Assembly (NCBI RefSeq): GCF_030272615.1
Contig: NC_081410.1
Location: 255,673,533 to 255,737,532 of the forward strand
DNA length: 64,000 nucleotides
Direction of reading: 5' to 3'
Source of the DNA: Cryptomeria japonica
Lineage: Eukaryota; Streptophyta; Pinopsida; Cupressales; Cupressaceae
In this document: positions 10,681 through 22,953 of the stretch, piece after piece
How the letters are laid out: the number at the start of each line of letters is the position of its first letter
Position numbering within the stretch: position 1 is the first letter of the stretch
Made by a program: the position numbers and the translations under genes
The notes under the pieces: model-generated
What the model saw: the letters and a program-made list of their open reading frames with translations, nothing else
Told to the model about the DNA's origin: nothing
Database searches by the model: none

Positions 10681-13111
10681 AGCTCTCTGTCTCTCCCTGA
10701 TCGCCAAGTGGTGGAGGAGGTGGAGCTTCTGGCCTGAGTCTTGCCTAGGTGCCCGAGCTCCCTCTGATCGAGCCATATAATGTGAATACGGTACAACCTG
10801 TTGTGCTACTGGAACTGCTATGCTGTAAGCCGCAACATAATATGCTTCCTAACTTATCTGATGGAGAACCTCCTGCTGAAGAGCGTCTTGCTCTACCCTC
10901 ATCGTTGCGACCTGATGATTGTGCTATGCTCTAAGCTCAGCTAACTGATGATCTCTCTCTGCTCTAAGATCCACCAGCTATCAGTCTCGCTCCGCCAACT
11001 AAGTCTGTGCCACTTTCAGCTGTGACTGCAAACTCGCTAGGTGTGCTCTCATCGACTGAGTTGCATCGGCCCCTTGATCCCTCGCAGGCTCTCTGCCTCC
11101 ATCTCCGCCTCCATGCCTCCTCCATCTCTGCCTCTGGCTCCCCTTTTCTTCTCTCTCCTCTGCCTGACATGTCTCAGAGCTGCTCTCTCCTCCTCTCCAC
11201 CACCCTCCATTGCCCTCACCCCGCTCACCCTCACCCCAACCATTCCTAGGGATCCACCCTCTCCTCTCTACTGCCTCCCACCAGCTGGTACCCTATTGCT
11301 ACTAGCACCAGGATCACCACTTGCCTACCTTAGAGCCTTGACTCTCTATCCCTTCCTCTGTCCATGTCCTTGTCCCTATATGAGGGCATCATCCTCTACC
11401 TCCTCTATGCGAGGTGCCTACTCAACCGGATCTGTAAATATCGAGAATGGATGTTGCTGGAACCAATCCCTATACTGGGGCAATACCCCTGCATCTGCAA
11501 TATCATCTAAATAATTCCATCCGAGTCATTGTAACTTAATCAACTCCTGCATGCCCAAGGCGTATGATAGCCTAGGCCCCCATCCCTACCTCTCCTCATC
11601 TACATAATGTGCATATGCAGTAAACTCTTGTGAGATCCCCTGAGGTCTACCATATTGCCTAATCACACGGGTAACAATAAACTGCTCGACCACTATCTAT
11701 GATCTACCTATGAGAGGCTGTGTCATGAATAGGTCTCTACGCACAACCCTCCAATCATCCCAAGGATCCAAACCCCTGTAAGGTCTCCATGTGACAACTA
11801 TAAGATCATCCAGCTATTGTCTCCAATAATCGGTCTTGCCTAGATGGGGCTGCGTCACATATCCAACATATCTATAAACAATGGGTTGTTGTGGATCTCT
11901 AGCCTCATCAACAATCAACCTGCATACTGGGAGATGCTCCCAGGCCCATACCTGCAAAATCAAAACTCTGGCAGCCATACTCTTCCCCTCCTGGTAGACG
12001 ATCTCATGCATCTCATGATACATGTGTGCCAATATACAAGAACCCCATCCTAATCTCTGGGGGTTCTCAACGAGTCTCTCCAACATCCTACCCCATCCAC
12101 ATAAAAACCCCTGCTGCCCCCTATCTAGCATAGGAAAACAGTCGATAAAACCTACGAAGATGCAAGCCAGTGGAAAGTCCTCACTGTATTTGGTCATCAT
12201 CTCATCCCAACTGATCGACCGTGTCAGAATGTCCGCATCATGAAATACCTGCCTCAGGGCTAGAAGGTCAGGACGTTGTGCTGAATCATAATCTACCTTA
12301 TCCCCAACAAAAGGGATATGAAGAACCTTGTATACATCCTCAGGAGTGATGGTCATCTCCCCAACTGGAAAATGAAACGTATTATGCTTTGAATGAAACC
12401 TCTCAACTAAGGCAGTCAACATACCGTGATTCACACGGATATCAGGCAACCCAAGAAGATGAGTCAATTTGCACGCATCAATATGTGCCTGATCTATATC
12501 TGATAACTGATGAACTAATGTCATCATAGGTGGATATACACATCTGAATAACACATGGGGCAATCAAACCTGCAAAAAATCAAACAAAAGATCATTAGGA
12601 AACATTCCAAATTAGCCTATAAAGGAAGCAAAACATCATACAAATCTAACTAGATCAACTGCAAAATTAGAATTTCCAGTTTACACCTTCAAAAATGCTC
12701 ACTGTTTTCCAAACGACAAAACATCATAGAGACAGAAACTCATACGAGTTAGGAATTGGTCTTATACAAAAAAAAGTCTGATACGACACAGGACTAGCTC
12801 TAAAATGACAAAATGGGCTCTTTTGAAGGTTCTCGTATGACAAAAGGGTAGGTCTAGAATGACAAAACTAGTAGACTTAAATGATAAAACAAAATTGATC
12901 AATTTGTCATACGAGACAGGATCCTATCTTGCATGACAAAACGAGATTGCCTAACTTAAACATGCCAAAAAAATGAAAAATTCAACAAAAAAATTCAAAA
13001 TTGAAATGAATAACAGGCTTAAGATCGATCACTTACTACTGGCTCATAGTTTTGAGGTCGATTATGTTGTCTCTGGCACTCGAATCGATGCACAGGAGTG
13101 GGAACCACCAT
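10680..13111 (-). pseudogene. Antisense PMD gene of element 2, two exons, broken
   Basis: Exon 1 is 13111-13037 (25 codons, starting MVVPTPVHRF) and an intron at 13036-12570 runs GTAAGT...TTTTTTGCAG. Exon 2 starts at 12569 in the same phase as in element 1, but its second codon is TGA. Past that the frame is open for 250 codons: FHFPVGEMTITPEDVYKVL at about 12375-12315, DCFPMLDRGQQGFLCGWGR, WGSCILAHMYHEMHE, then VWAWEHLPVCRL, all PMD features. After a stop at 11816-11814 the same frame continues, with more stops, towards a coiled-coil segment (about 10980-10830, for example RAERDHQLAELRA). The 3' end near 10680 is approximate. Exon 1 shares VHRF with the first gene. Its function is unknown and it is broken. 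Confidence 0.75.
12570..13036 (-). other. Predicted 467-nt intron of the antisense PMD gene (element 2)
   Basis: The donor is CCAGTA|GTAAGTGATC at 13037/13036 and the acceptor is TTTTTTGCAG at 12570, on the minus strand. It sits at the same place and phase as the intron of the first PMD gene although the intron sequences differ. It contains about seven RGACAAAA words (for example 12713, 12816, 12838, 12859, 12938) and CATACGAG/CTCGTATG words in both orientations. Confidence 0.6.
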
Positions 13112-13181
13112 TTTTCTTCACAGAAGGCTTTTTGAATTTTCAAACTTGGAGGGTTAAAATGAATTGAAAATGACACTTTTA

Positions 13182-13195
13182 CCCCTTATATAGCC
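13182..13195 (-). promoter_or_regulatory. TATA box for the antisense PMD gene of element 2
   Basis: The minus strand reads GGCTATATAAGGGG, ending 71 nt before the proposed ATG at 13111. The matching box in element 1 is 88 nt before its ATG. The conserved spacing supports a real, independent antisense promoter in both elements. Confidence 0.6.
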
Positions 13196-14111
13196 AAAAC
13201 CCTAATTTTTCAACTTGCTCCGATGGACATGAAAATTGTACCCTTAGCTATTTTGCCCATCTTGATTCCATTTTTGAGATTGAAATCAAAATGCGAGATC
13301 ATTTTGTTAGTCAATTTCATAAAATTTTCACCACTTAGCGCTCAATTTCTCAGTAACCAACGTTGAATCTCAATTTATTCTACAAATCAACTTTGTGCTC
13401 AATTTATCGCTTAATTTTCAAATATTCCTCTGAATCATTTGCGCTCAATTAACTTATAATCACTCAACAATTGCATATAATCGTGTACCCTCGCTATCTT
13501 TCGATTTTGCTCTCGAGGGGGCATACTGATGACCTTATGATCTCACATCTTCAATGTCGAGAATTTAAAAAAAATCTTCGTTACAAGTCAAGCAACTAAG
13601 CTTCATCAAATCAATCTCTAGGGGCATATCAGTTTCATCGCTTCAAATCAAGCTGATATTGTCGTTGTTTGAATCAGTCTCTTAATGTTAATCAGTTTCA
13701 TCACTTTTCATCAAGCTGATTATTCATTTAAACTCAATCAAGGGTTTAAAGAGTTTCTTTGATCACACACTCAATCTAAGTAGGTGTTTAGTTTCATCGC
13801 ATCGAATCAAGCTGGACAATTTATCTTTTCTCATCGTGTCTTGATCCATCAAGTTCAAGATCAATTTTATTTTCGCTTTTTGTGTCTAGTTCAATCAAGT
13901 TCTAGACTAGTAAGATTTGCTTCTTGACCAATCAAGTTCAAGTTCGGTATCTTTTCTCTCTATCATTCCTAGTTCAATCAAGTTCAGGATCGGTTTTGCT
14001 TTAATCAACTTTGTTCAGTTTCATCGCTTCAAATCAAGCTAAACACCTCGCTCTTCATCTGGTTTGTGATCAACCAAGTTCAAAACTGGTATCTCCTAGA
14101 CATCAACATTT
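13196..14111. other. 3' non-coding part of element 2
   Basis: No coding region is supported. From about 13640 to 14100 there are many copies of TTTCATCGCTTCAAATCAAG, CAATCAAGTTC and GTTCAAGATCAG-like words, which form a loose interspersed repeat just 5' of the polypurine tract. Confidence 0.45.
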
Positions 14112-14158
14112 TCTTTGAACCAACGCGCTTCTTGCACATTAATTCAAAGAGGGGCAAA
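14112..14158 (+). promoter_or_regulatory. Polypurine tract with an upstream inverted repeat (element 2)
   Basis: AAAGAGGGGCAAA at 14146-14158 precedes the LTR start. TCTTTGAA at 14112-14119 pairs perfectly with TTCAAAGA at 14143-14150. The pairing arms and the CAACGCG following the left arm are shared with 4405-4442, while the rest of the loop differs. Confidence 0.75.
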
Positions 14159-15140
14159 TGTAATACCCTAAAAATGGTCATTTAAACCATGAGCCCCTAA
14201 TCTCGATTTCATCACCAAGGTCCTAACCAAAGGCAATTAAATAAATCCTGAGCACACAATTAATTTCTAAAATCATCAATGTCACATGACAAAATCAATA
14301 ACCAATATTAATTAAATATTTATTTAATTAATTGATCATTCCAAGTAAATCATTTTTAAATAATTATCCTATTTATTTTATTGAATATCCTAGCATATTT
14401 AATTAAATAAATCAATTTGCCATTAAATCATCAAAAAAGGAATTAATCGACAAAAAAGAAATTAAAAATTGAGAAAAGAAATCAATTGGAGATAATCTTT
14501 AAAAACAAATTAAAAATTGATAAATAATCTCAGAGAAAGCAATTAAAACAATTAAATATTAGAATTGAATGAAATAGAGAATAAATCAATTTTTTCCTGA
14601 TTTTATCTTAATTCTAGTTCAATTTCCTTTAAAACTAAGAAAAGAATCCAATCACATCAATTCATCTGGATTGTGCTTCCTCTTAGAAAATCTTGACTGC
14701 TCATCATCATTTGATCTTAGCCGTTGGTTTCTTTTTGAATTTGCTATAAATTCAGGCTCTCATCTCTCATTCAAAGATTTTGGAGAATATATTGTTATTA
14801 TGTTGTTTTTGCTCTAGGTTCATTGAGAATTTGCATTGAGATATTGCATATTAGTTATTTCATATTGCTTAAATCATGTTAGATTAATCTTGCATATCTA
14901 ACTTAAATCTTGCATTCATTTAGCTCATATTCATGCTCATATAGATTTAAAAATCTTTCATTTAGGGGTTGTCTAGTCACTGGATAGCTTAGCAATCTGA
15001 GAGCAATCTAAACTCGCATCTACTAGAAGGCAATGAGTCGCTTTGTAATGGTTTATTATTCATTGATTATTGATTTACTAACCATGCATCTAATGACTTA
15101 ATTGAAGTGTTGTGTATTCCAGATACAGATACTGGTCCAT
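14159..15140 (+). repeat. 3' LTR of element 2 (right end approximate)
   Basis: The LTR starts TGTAATACCC after the polypurine tract. At 14307-14332 it has a near-perfect AT palindrome with 12-bp arms (ATTAATTAAATA). A TATA-like CTATAAATTC lies at about 14744. No partner copy is in the window, so the right edge, placed near the ACACACA at about 15140, is a guess. Confidence 0.45.
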
Positions 15141-15269
15141 TTTTCATACACACAATTATAAGAGTGTGATTAAGGATGGAAGGATGGTGGATGAATGATG
15201 GAGGAAAAATATAGGTTTGTGTGTTCCAAAGCATGCATGGATATTATTCTTCCTCTAGCTTGATCAAGA

Positions 15270-18120
15270 TTAAAGGTATGAATGGAGGATGGTTTTGGAT
15301 AGGATGAGGGATATGAGATGGAGGATATGGATATGATATTCAATATCAAAGATAGGAAAGGAGAATGAACTTAGATAGGATGTGGATAGTGGATAAAGGA
15401 TATGGAAGATGAGGATGGTAGGATGAATCTTGCCCCCAAGTGTAGAGTACAAGAGGATGAGGGGATTACACATGATGCTTGTTTACCAATTTTTCATCAC
15501 GGTACTTACCCAAGGCACCACAAGAAGTGGTTTTCACCATTGGATGGATTTTTTCTCTTTACTTTTTAATTTTAATTTTTTTAAAATAGTTTGGATGAAT
15601 CGAATTACGATAAGGATGGTGGATAAGGGGATGTAAAAGGTAGTGGATGCGTGAAATGGAGATGGAGGGAGGACTCAAGCATCTAGTTTTATGGATGGTA
15701 TCCCTTGAAGATGTGCAATATTGAACCAAGATAACTGAAGGTATGCTCATAAATATTGGTAGAAGTATATGGGAAGATGAAATGGATGGAAGATGGAGAA
15801 GGATAATGATTTATGCAAAAGATTGAATTAAAGGGACGAGATTATGGAAAATAAATGTTGGATGATGGATGGGGTTGTGGAAGACTTGTGGATAAATGGA
15901 TGGGGATGTTGGGAGGATCAACATTGGCGCACACCTTGAAGGGTGGTGAAGTCATGACGGAGAGGATTTTAAAGTAGATGGAGGATAAAATATGGTTTTT
16001 GGGACATGCGGACCCAAAATAGATGAAGGGCATGAGGGACTTAAGATAGTGGATTTTGGGACATAAGGACCCAAAATGGATTTTGAATATGGAGGATTTT
16101 TAGATGGAAGATTGGAGGACTTATGAGTGAAGGGAATTGTTGGATTAGGAAGTTTGGATGCCAATTTTGATTTCTCTTTGAGATGCATTTCTTCTATGAG
16201 TACTTTGGGAATCCACATGGTTTTTGATTTTTTCTTTTTGGGCCTTTGTGGCCTTTTGGATTTTTCTTTCTTTTGGATCATATTTTTCTTTACTTAAGAA
16301 TGTCTTTTTGAGGGGACATGTTGATCCTTGGATTTTTTTGGATTTATAGCTTTATGCATTTTATATTTGGCATCCAAATTGCTTCCAATAGAAATGGTGC
16401 GGGTGCATGAGGATGAATGACAAAGATTTTATGGATGGGATGATGGAGGGAGAATGTTGGAAGGAATTCAAAGATGTGTGCCTTTGTTTATCTTCCTTAG
16501 GGATCATTTGAGGTGATGGAGTGGTGGATGGAGGGATGTAAGGACCCAAGATGGATGGAAGCGATGAAGGGTTTAGCATTGATGATGAAGGAATGGAATT
16601 TAGGACATAAGGACCCAAAAGGGGTTTGGAAGATGGGCGATGGAAATGTTTGGATTTAGATGGAGGGATTTTAGATTCAAAAGAGATGGAAGGTATACTA
16701 ACATCTTGAGCATTATCTCTATAGCCAAGGCCATATGAATTTGTATTTTCTTTGACTTGAAGGGGTTCCAATATGCCTTGTTCATGAAGGCCTAACCCTT
16801 TTCCTTGATAATTCATTTTTCACAATTTTTTTTCCAATGGGATACTTATTATTCTGGAAACAAGATGTGAGTCTATTTTGAGGGGGATGGGATATGGGAG
16901 GGATTGTAAGCTCTTGGAGGAAACTAGAGTGAATGAAAGTGGAAGAGCCAAGTTGATAGGTATGGGATTCATGGATATCTTGGATACGGGTGATGGGATC
17001 TTGTGTAGGAGTGGGATCTTGTTGGGGATTAGGAGGAATATTAGGATATTGGGATGGATTGGGATCATGACATGGTGATGGAGAAATAATTTGATCTTGA
17101 ATTGGGATGGGATCATGTGGTGGAGTGGAAGGGATGATTGGATCTTGAGATGGAGTGGAGGGGATGGGATCATGAGATGGAGTGGAGCAGATGGGATCAT
17201 GAAATGGAGTGGAGGCTAGACATGAATTTTGAGATGTAGAGGTATCATGAGATGGAGGGATTCCTTGATCTTGAGGTGGAGAGGAATCTATTATAGCATG
17301 CTCTGGAACAAGCACTTGACATGTTTGGGATCATGGGGATGGTATGATGTTGGAAGATATTGATTCTTCAACATGGGTAGATGGGGGGATGGTGGTATCA
17401 TGAAGCTTAGGAAATTGAGGGTTGTCTTGATTCAGAGGGGATGGAGGTGGATGGAGGACTTAGGGAGATCGGGCAAATTTGTTTGGAGGTGGGGATTTTT
17501 TCTCTTTTGCTAGTATTTCTTGGATAAAATTATGGAGAAAGGACTTGGAGGATGGGGATGTTGTGGATTTTGGAGGATGAGGATTATGCAGAGGTTTAGT
17601 GTTATATGGAGGATTGGGATTATGGATCGGAGTACTGGGATTAAGACTTGGAGGAATATGATTTAAGGGACTTAGATGGGGAGTGGATATGATGGAGGTG
17701 TTATAAAAAGATGGGGATTGAGATGTAGATGGGTAGAAAGATGGAGGTATACATATTGGATCAGAGGAGTATGTGGATGAGGGATAATATGAGGACATGG
17801 ATGGGAGATAAGATGGATTTCCCTTGTCAAAGGTAGGGTAAGTATAAGGAATGTGAGATGAATTGGGATTGACTTGGTAAGTGGGTTGGGGAGGGTATGA
17901 CTAATAATATGATCCATGAAATTCCATGGGAATTTTCTCATACCAAACTTTGAAGTTTGGATGTGGATTTTGGGTAGCCATGTAACCTCAAAATGTTGAG
18001 AATGGGGAAATAAGTTGGGATTGGATGAATGGACTTGATCAAAAAAGTAATGAGATGATGTTAGATGAAGATGAGGACTAGGACTTAGCAACTTTGGATT
18101 TGATTGATTGGATTCGATTT
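15270..18120 (-). pseudogene. Decayed Pro/Ser/His-rich gene with a G-patch-like motif
   Basis: Read on the minus strand, most of this span is a low-complexity protein rich in Pro, Ser, His and Ile (repeated words such as TPSHDPIPSTPSQDP). It is followed at 16816-16720 by a G-patch-like segment (GKGLGLHEQGILEPL ... GLGY) and then by a Lys-rich stretch with KTMWIPKVLIEE at about 16240-16190. Frames change twice (near 16815 and between 16361 and 16281) and stops intervene, so the gene is broken. GLG..QGI-type G-patch motifs are known in gag-like plant retroelement proteins, so I infer a retroelement gag-like gene. The GATGGA-rich plus strand is explained by this amino-acid bias. Confidence 0.5.
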
Positions 18121-18200
18121 GATTTTCTTGGATTGGATTGGGTTGGCTTTGATTGGATTGGATTGGTCCTTGGATTAGGATAAGATTGATTTGGATTGAG
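18105..18200 (+). repeat. Degenerate GATTG pentamer repeat
   Basis: GATTGGATTGGATT-type words repeat with interruptions. This is a simple-sequence tract just upstream, on the minus strand, of the Pro-rich gene. Confidence 0.75.
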
Positions 18201-19860
18201 ATGAAACCTTATCCCTTGGATTAAGACTTAGATGAGGTGTGAAATTGATGATGTGTACCACAAAGCAAGGTGAAAACCAAGCTAGGTAAAATTTAGACCT
18301 TTGGATTAAGGTACAATTGATCAAGCCTTCTTCTACTTAGGATAGACTTACGTTCCTGAGCAAAATAGGGCAACAGGATTGGAGTTTTGATCAACCCAAA
18401 ATGATTAAGAAAAGGTACTTGGGGGAGATTCTTTCCCAAGCACAAGAGCCAATTGATGATTGATTATAGATAAAGGTCTAAATAAAACTTTCACAAAGTG
18501 TTGACCTTGGATTAGGATTGATGATTGATTATTAAATTATTGATTGACTGGTTGATTGGGATTTTGGAGATTTGATTAGGTTAACATGTTAAGTCCTTAA
18601 GGATGGAATGAAAATGATAATGAGAGAATGAATTGATGATAGGCAGAAGAAGGGGAAGGTTACTCGAGACTGGATTGATGATTGGATAGAGATATTAGTT
18701 GGGGATTGATGATCATTTGGATGGATGAAAATTGATTGGGGATTTAGCTCAAACAAAGATGATGAAATAAGGGTTTGAAAATGACAAAGTGAAAATTGAA
18801 GAGTTTAGGTGAATGTTTGGTCAAATTTGGGAATGTTTTGGATGTTATCTACTCTTGGCAAGAGAAATCAAACAATGACAAGCACATTGGCCAAGGCAAC
18901 GCTTTATGACAAGCATAAAAGTGAAAGGGGCCTAGATTAACCCAAAAAAAATTCACTTGTTTTGCACAAAATTGAGACACTCATCAGACATACAACTTAG
19001 GTTGGAAGATGGAAACCATTCAATAGGCCTCTCACATAAGAGATACCTCAAACAAGCGAACAGATAGAGATTTTGGTAGCACTAGCTCCCCCTTACAGTG
19101 CACTCACTTCTCGGGCATGCCAAATTCTCTTACCCCAGAGATCCGAAGATATTTTAATTGAGGGATTCCTATCTCATCTTGAGTGGGTACATGAGAGGTA
19201 ACTTTGGGGTACGATCTGCATCCTCTGCACCATGAATGTTGGATTTTTGGCTACTACAACAAGGTTCTTAGTGTAATTTTTGAGGGATCACCAATCCAAT
19301 GATGGATTCTCGAAGCAAGCCACTTAAGGCTCTAACTGAGCTTATTGGTGTAGGGAGGGGCCCCACATACGTCAAATTCACTCAACACTTCAACTGCCTG
19401 ACCAACTTATTTATATAGCGGCTCAGAAAAACCCATTCGAGATCGCACCAGGAGAGTTGATATCCCCAACGTGTCCCAATTCGAGATACTCTTGTGGGGT
19501 GATGAAATCCCCAATAAAAAATACCCCTCAACTACAAAAATAAAAATAGGGTGTTGTTGATCACTTTTTCTCTTACACCCAAGATCCATGAAGGCGAGGG
19601 GAGAGGATACCCAAGTGCAACGGTGGGTCCACCCAACACTAAGTGTGCAAGCGCACCAAACACATAAGACACATGTTCATTCTAAGCCCACATGTTCATG
19701 ATTTTCTAACTAGAATGCAAAAAACAATCTAAACTTAGTGGAAAACAAGTGTCTTGGACAAACGAGCTACAGGAAAACAATTAGTAGTCTAATTTTTAGT
19801 CTTGGACAAGCGAGAATAACCCTGCAAAACTAAAAATTTGATTAATATCCCAAAAATTAT
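18200..19860. other. Non-coding stretch upstream of the minus-strand Pro-rich gene
   Basis: No supported coding region. On the minus strand, CTATATAAATAA at 19418-19407 is a good TATA-like box about 1.3 kb before the first convincing coding segment. It would fit a promoter for that gene if an untranslated leader or intron lies between. Confidence 0.35.
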
Positions 19861-19865
19861 AAGGA

Positions 19866-20370
19866 TACAGTGCAAGTGCAGATGTTGCAGCGCTTGCGCA
19901 GACGTTGAAGCATTTGCGTAGATGTTGAAGGAGACTGTGCACACGTTGAAGGAGATTGCGCACACCTAGTGAATAGAAAGCAGGAAATTACAAAATTTGA
20001 AATTTTTTAACTTTTAAATTCAAATTTTACCTTTTGCGCAAACATTGATTCCTAGCGCAAAAGTTGGTGCGTATGTGTATGCGTCAAAACAGAAAGGATT
20101 AAATGCTTGTAGAGTCAATTGAAATTTTTTAAATTTGAAATTCGGGCGAGATGTCTGACTCATCGCAGCCGCTAAATCAAAGCACAGACATTGTGCTTGT
20201 AAACCAAAAATTCACCTAAATTGCTTGAAAACAAGAAATAAAACTAACCTAAGTTTGTTTGTTTTGTTCTTTTTATGCCTTTTTAAAGTGTTTTTGTTAT
20301 TTTTTAACTTTTAAAATAGAAATAAATGCTAAAACTAAGCTTTAAACTTAAGTGTCGAAAGACACTACGG
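19866..20370. repeat. Short repeat array with GCGCAGACGTTGAAG words and small hairpins
   Basis: Units resembling TGCGCAGACGTTGAAG recur at about 19878, 19895, 19915, 19936 and 19956. Inverted arms follow. CTTTTGCGC (20031-20039) pairs with GCGCAAAAG (20055-20063), and AGTGTC pairs with GACACT within 20351-20366. The area is upstream of the minus-strand TATA box at 19407-19418. Confidence 0.6.
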
Positions 20371-22948
20371 AAGCGTCAAATGACAGGCGCATATGTTGAT
20401 TCTCGAAAGCTGCAAAATGGCGGCTTAAAATTTTAAATTTAAATTGCATATGTCATTTCCTTGCAGAAACGTTGAAACAGAACAACAGAAACATTGATTA
20501 GTAGGTGGAAATGTCGAAGCAGGAACCTGCGAGCTAAAATCACAAAAACTCAAAGAAATGATTAGCAAATAGGGAGATGGGTCCCATCGGGCGTGCCAAA
20601 ATGAAGAGGGGAAAATATAAAGCCCAATGGTTAGTGTATAAACCAAAGAAAACACAAAATAATGTATTCAAGTACATAAATAAACCATTATACCTTATCT
20701 TCTACTCTTCCTCTGTGTTGGTGCTCAAAACCACAGATTGGAAAACTTAAGGGTTTGCCAAATCCTCAACTAATCCAACTAGCCTTGTCCAACAAACAAG
20801 GATGGTCAAAGACCAAATCCCTCTACACTTAAGGCTCCATTGAACCAAGGTGGGTATACCTTTCTCTCTTAAGCATTAAAGATGTTATTTAAAGTGGATC
20901 TAAGCCTTATGACTAGCAAGTGCAAAACTGGCAAATAAATGTTCTGCAATAATGCTTTATTATGTGCTTTAAGTGAATGCTCTTTAAAAGAAAATGAAAA
21001 TGATTATGATTGTATATTGAGAATAAGATGCTTTCTGGACTTAAAAGAAATATGCAAAGATCAGTTCATATAGGGTTTGGGAAGAATGTTTCTCTATCAA
21101 GGACCTTAAATGCCTAACAAACTAGGACCTTAAAATATAAATAACAGACCAGTGCCTCTATCCAAGGATATTTATGACATTTTGTGGACAAGAGATCTTA
21201 TCAACTCCAAAGACAATATTAATCATCAACTATGAAGGTTTCAGTACGTGTTACACAAACAATGAAAACCCAATCTCACATTTAATGCAACGACATGTGA
21301 TTCACATCATAGCAAATCTATAAACATATTTATCAAGAGGACAAAGATAATCATAAACACAAAAGTGTACACAATATTTGGAAAAAGAAATAATGAACCT
21401 TGTATATTAATCTTCAGGAAATAATTGCATACATAAGCTGCACTTGCAGATACTCCATTATAGATTGCTTGCACAAAATGATACTTCTTCTTCCTATAGA
21501 ATTCCCTAATACAAAATGACATTTAGTCCTTACACCAGTATGTTGTTCTCATGATTCTTCTAGATTTCACATAAAAAATGATTCCCTATAAGTATGTGAA
21601 TCCATAGGCACATATGAAAGGACACACCCTTTCATACACAGGAGGGAGTTACAAACAGTTGTTTTCCAAAGGACACACCTTTTGGTTTACAAATATAATT
21701 TAAAAGGAAAACCCTAAAACACCATACTGAATAATGCTTTAATAATATATCCTTTATCCTTTGCTTTGATAACATTTCTCGGCAAATATTCATCATCTCC
21801 TTAATATCTCCTGCACATAAAACAAACCAATCAAATCCCTTGATTTTAAACATTAACTACATACCACATTTGATTAGGTAATAATCCTTCTCCCTTATGT
21901 AAAATACTTATTTAGGATAATTCACTTAAATCAAAGTATTAAACACTTGTAAATATTTATTCATATAAAATAATTTACCCCAATGATAGTTTTTTCATAA
22001 CCTAAGGTAAAAGATTTTATATGGCAAATAGAAGCATATACTTCCCTGTGCAAAAATGATCTCCGTGGAAAAAATTCTAATACCTCTTCACCTTTTAGGG
22101 CACTTGAATTAGGTTAGAAATATTTTATCACATGAACATACCCTTGCAAATACCAATCAAAACATTAAGTACATGATATAAATAATATACCCTAATAAAT
22201 ATATTCAATTTATAAACCTAGGGCAAATAAAATGCATATGGAAGGATCACTTTAATAAATAAATGTTTTTCATCACTTTACTTATGGTAAAAATACATTT
22301 TCTCCAAAATAATAACAATCATGCTTTGATCTTTAAAACATTAAAACTATTTACCCTAGTGTAAAATGTCCAATTTACTTTAAAGGGTAAAAAACATATA
22401 ATGAAAATATTCTAATAATTTTCAAGATTTAAAATGACAAAGTATATTCACTTGTATTTATTCAAAGGAAGTTAAAAATATAACCAAGGTCTAAGAATAC
22501 TTCCTTTGTATTTATGGGATGCTGATTATTATAAACAAACACCCATTCTGCTGCCCGTAATTGACTTATAGTATCGCTGTCAAATTCATTAATATTATCT
22601 CATGAATTTGAGTATTGAAGGATAGAGCTAGATCTCTATTTTTATCAGGTAAAACATGCCTCTTTTAATCATTCATTTTCAGCTTAAAAAAATGGCCTGG
22701 ACTGTAAAAATGTGAATTCAGTTCTAGCCACCGTGCATTCCAAAACGGATTGATTAATCACTTGAGTGCTTTGTTATATCTTTATCGAAGATCAGGGAGA
22801 CTTATTTTTTATTACAATGATCTCCCGATGAGTTTCATCCTTTGCCAACCCGCCATGTATAAAGTGTTTTGAACTTTATAAGTCCCATATAAATATATCT
22901 CTTATCCAAATCATTTATTTAAAATGATTTAAACTTATATTCCATAAA
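20371..22948. other. AT-rich flanking DNA, no gene seen
   Basis: Only short frames without motifs occur. The sequence is AT-rich and is interrupted on its right by the LTR element starting at 22954. Its natural continuation is 30817 onward. Confidence 0.5.
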
Positions 22949-22953
22949 AGTAT

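Larger units (their letters stand above)
5185..15140 (+). mobile_element. Tat-lineage Ty3/Gypsy retrotransposon (element 2), 5'-deleted and decayed
   Basis: In order, it has a pol without recognisable gag or protease (to 9064), a spacer, an antisense PMD gene (13111 to about 10680), a polypurine tract (14146-14158) and an LTR starting at 14159. The second, archaeal-type RNase H between RNase H and integrase is a known mark of the Tat lineage. Its 3' LTR is not recognisably the same sequence as the LTR at 4452, so the 5' LTR, leader, gag and protease appear to have been lost at the junction near 5184. The right boundary is approximate. Confidence 0.65.

Noticed and set aside
11007-11514. Plus-strand ORFs of 80 and 157 codons
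   Set aside because: They lie opposite the coiled-coil end of the second antisense PMD gene and have no motif of their own.
15270-17800. GATGGA-type satellite
   Set aside because: No fixed period; the purine bias is explained by Pro/Ser/His codons on the minus strand.
20720-21200. Similarity to 46730-46960 in the orphan element (GGGTATACC and nearby words)
   Set aside because: Matches are short and scattered, so common ancestry cannot be claimed by eye.
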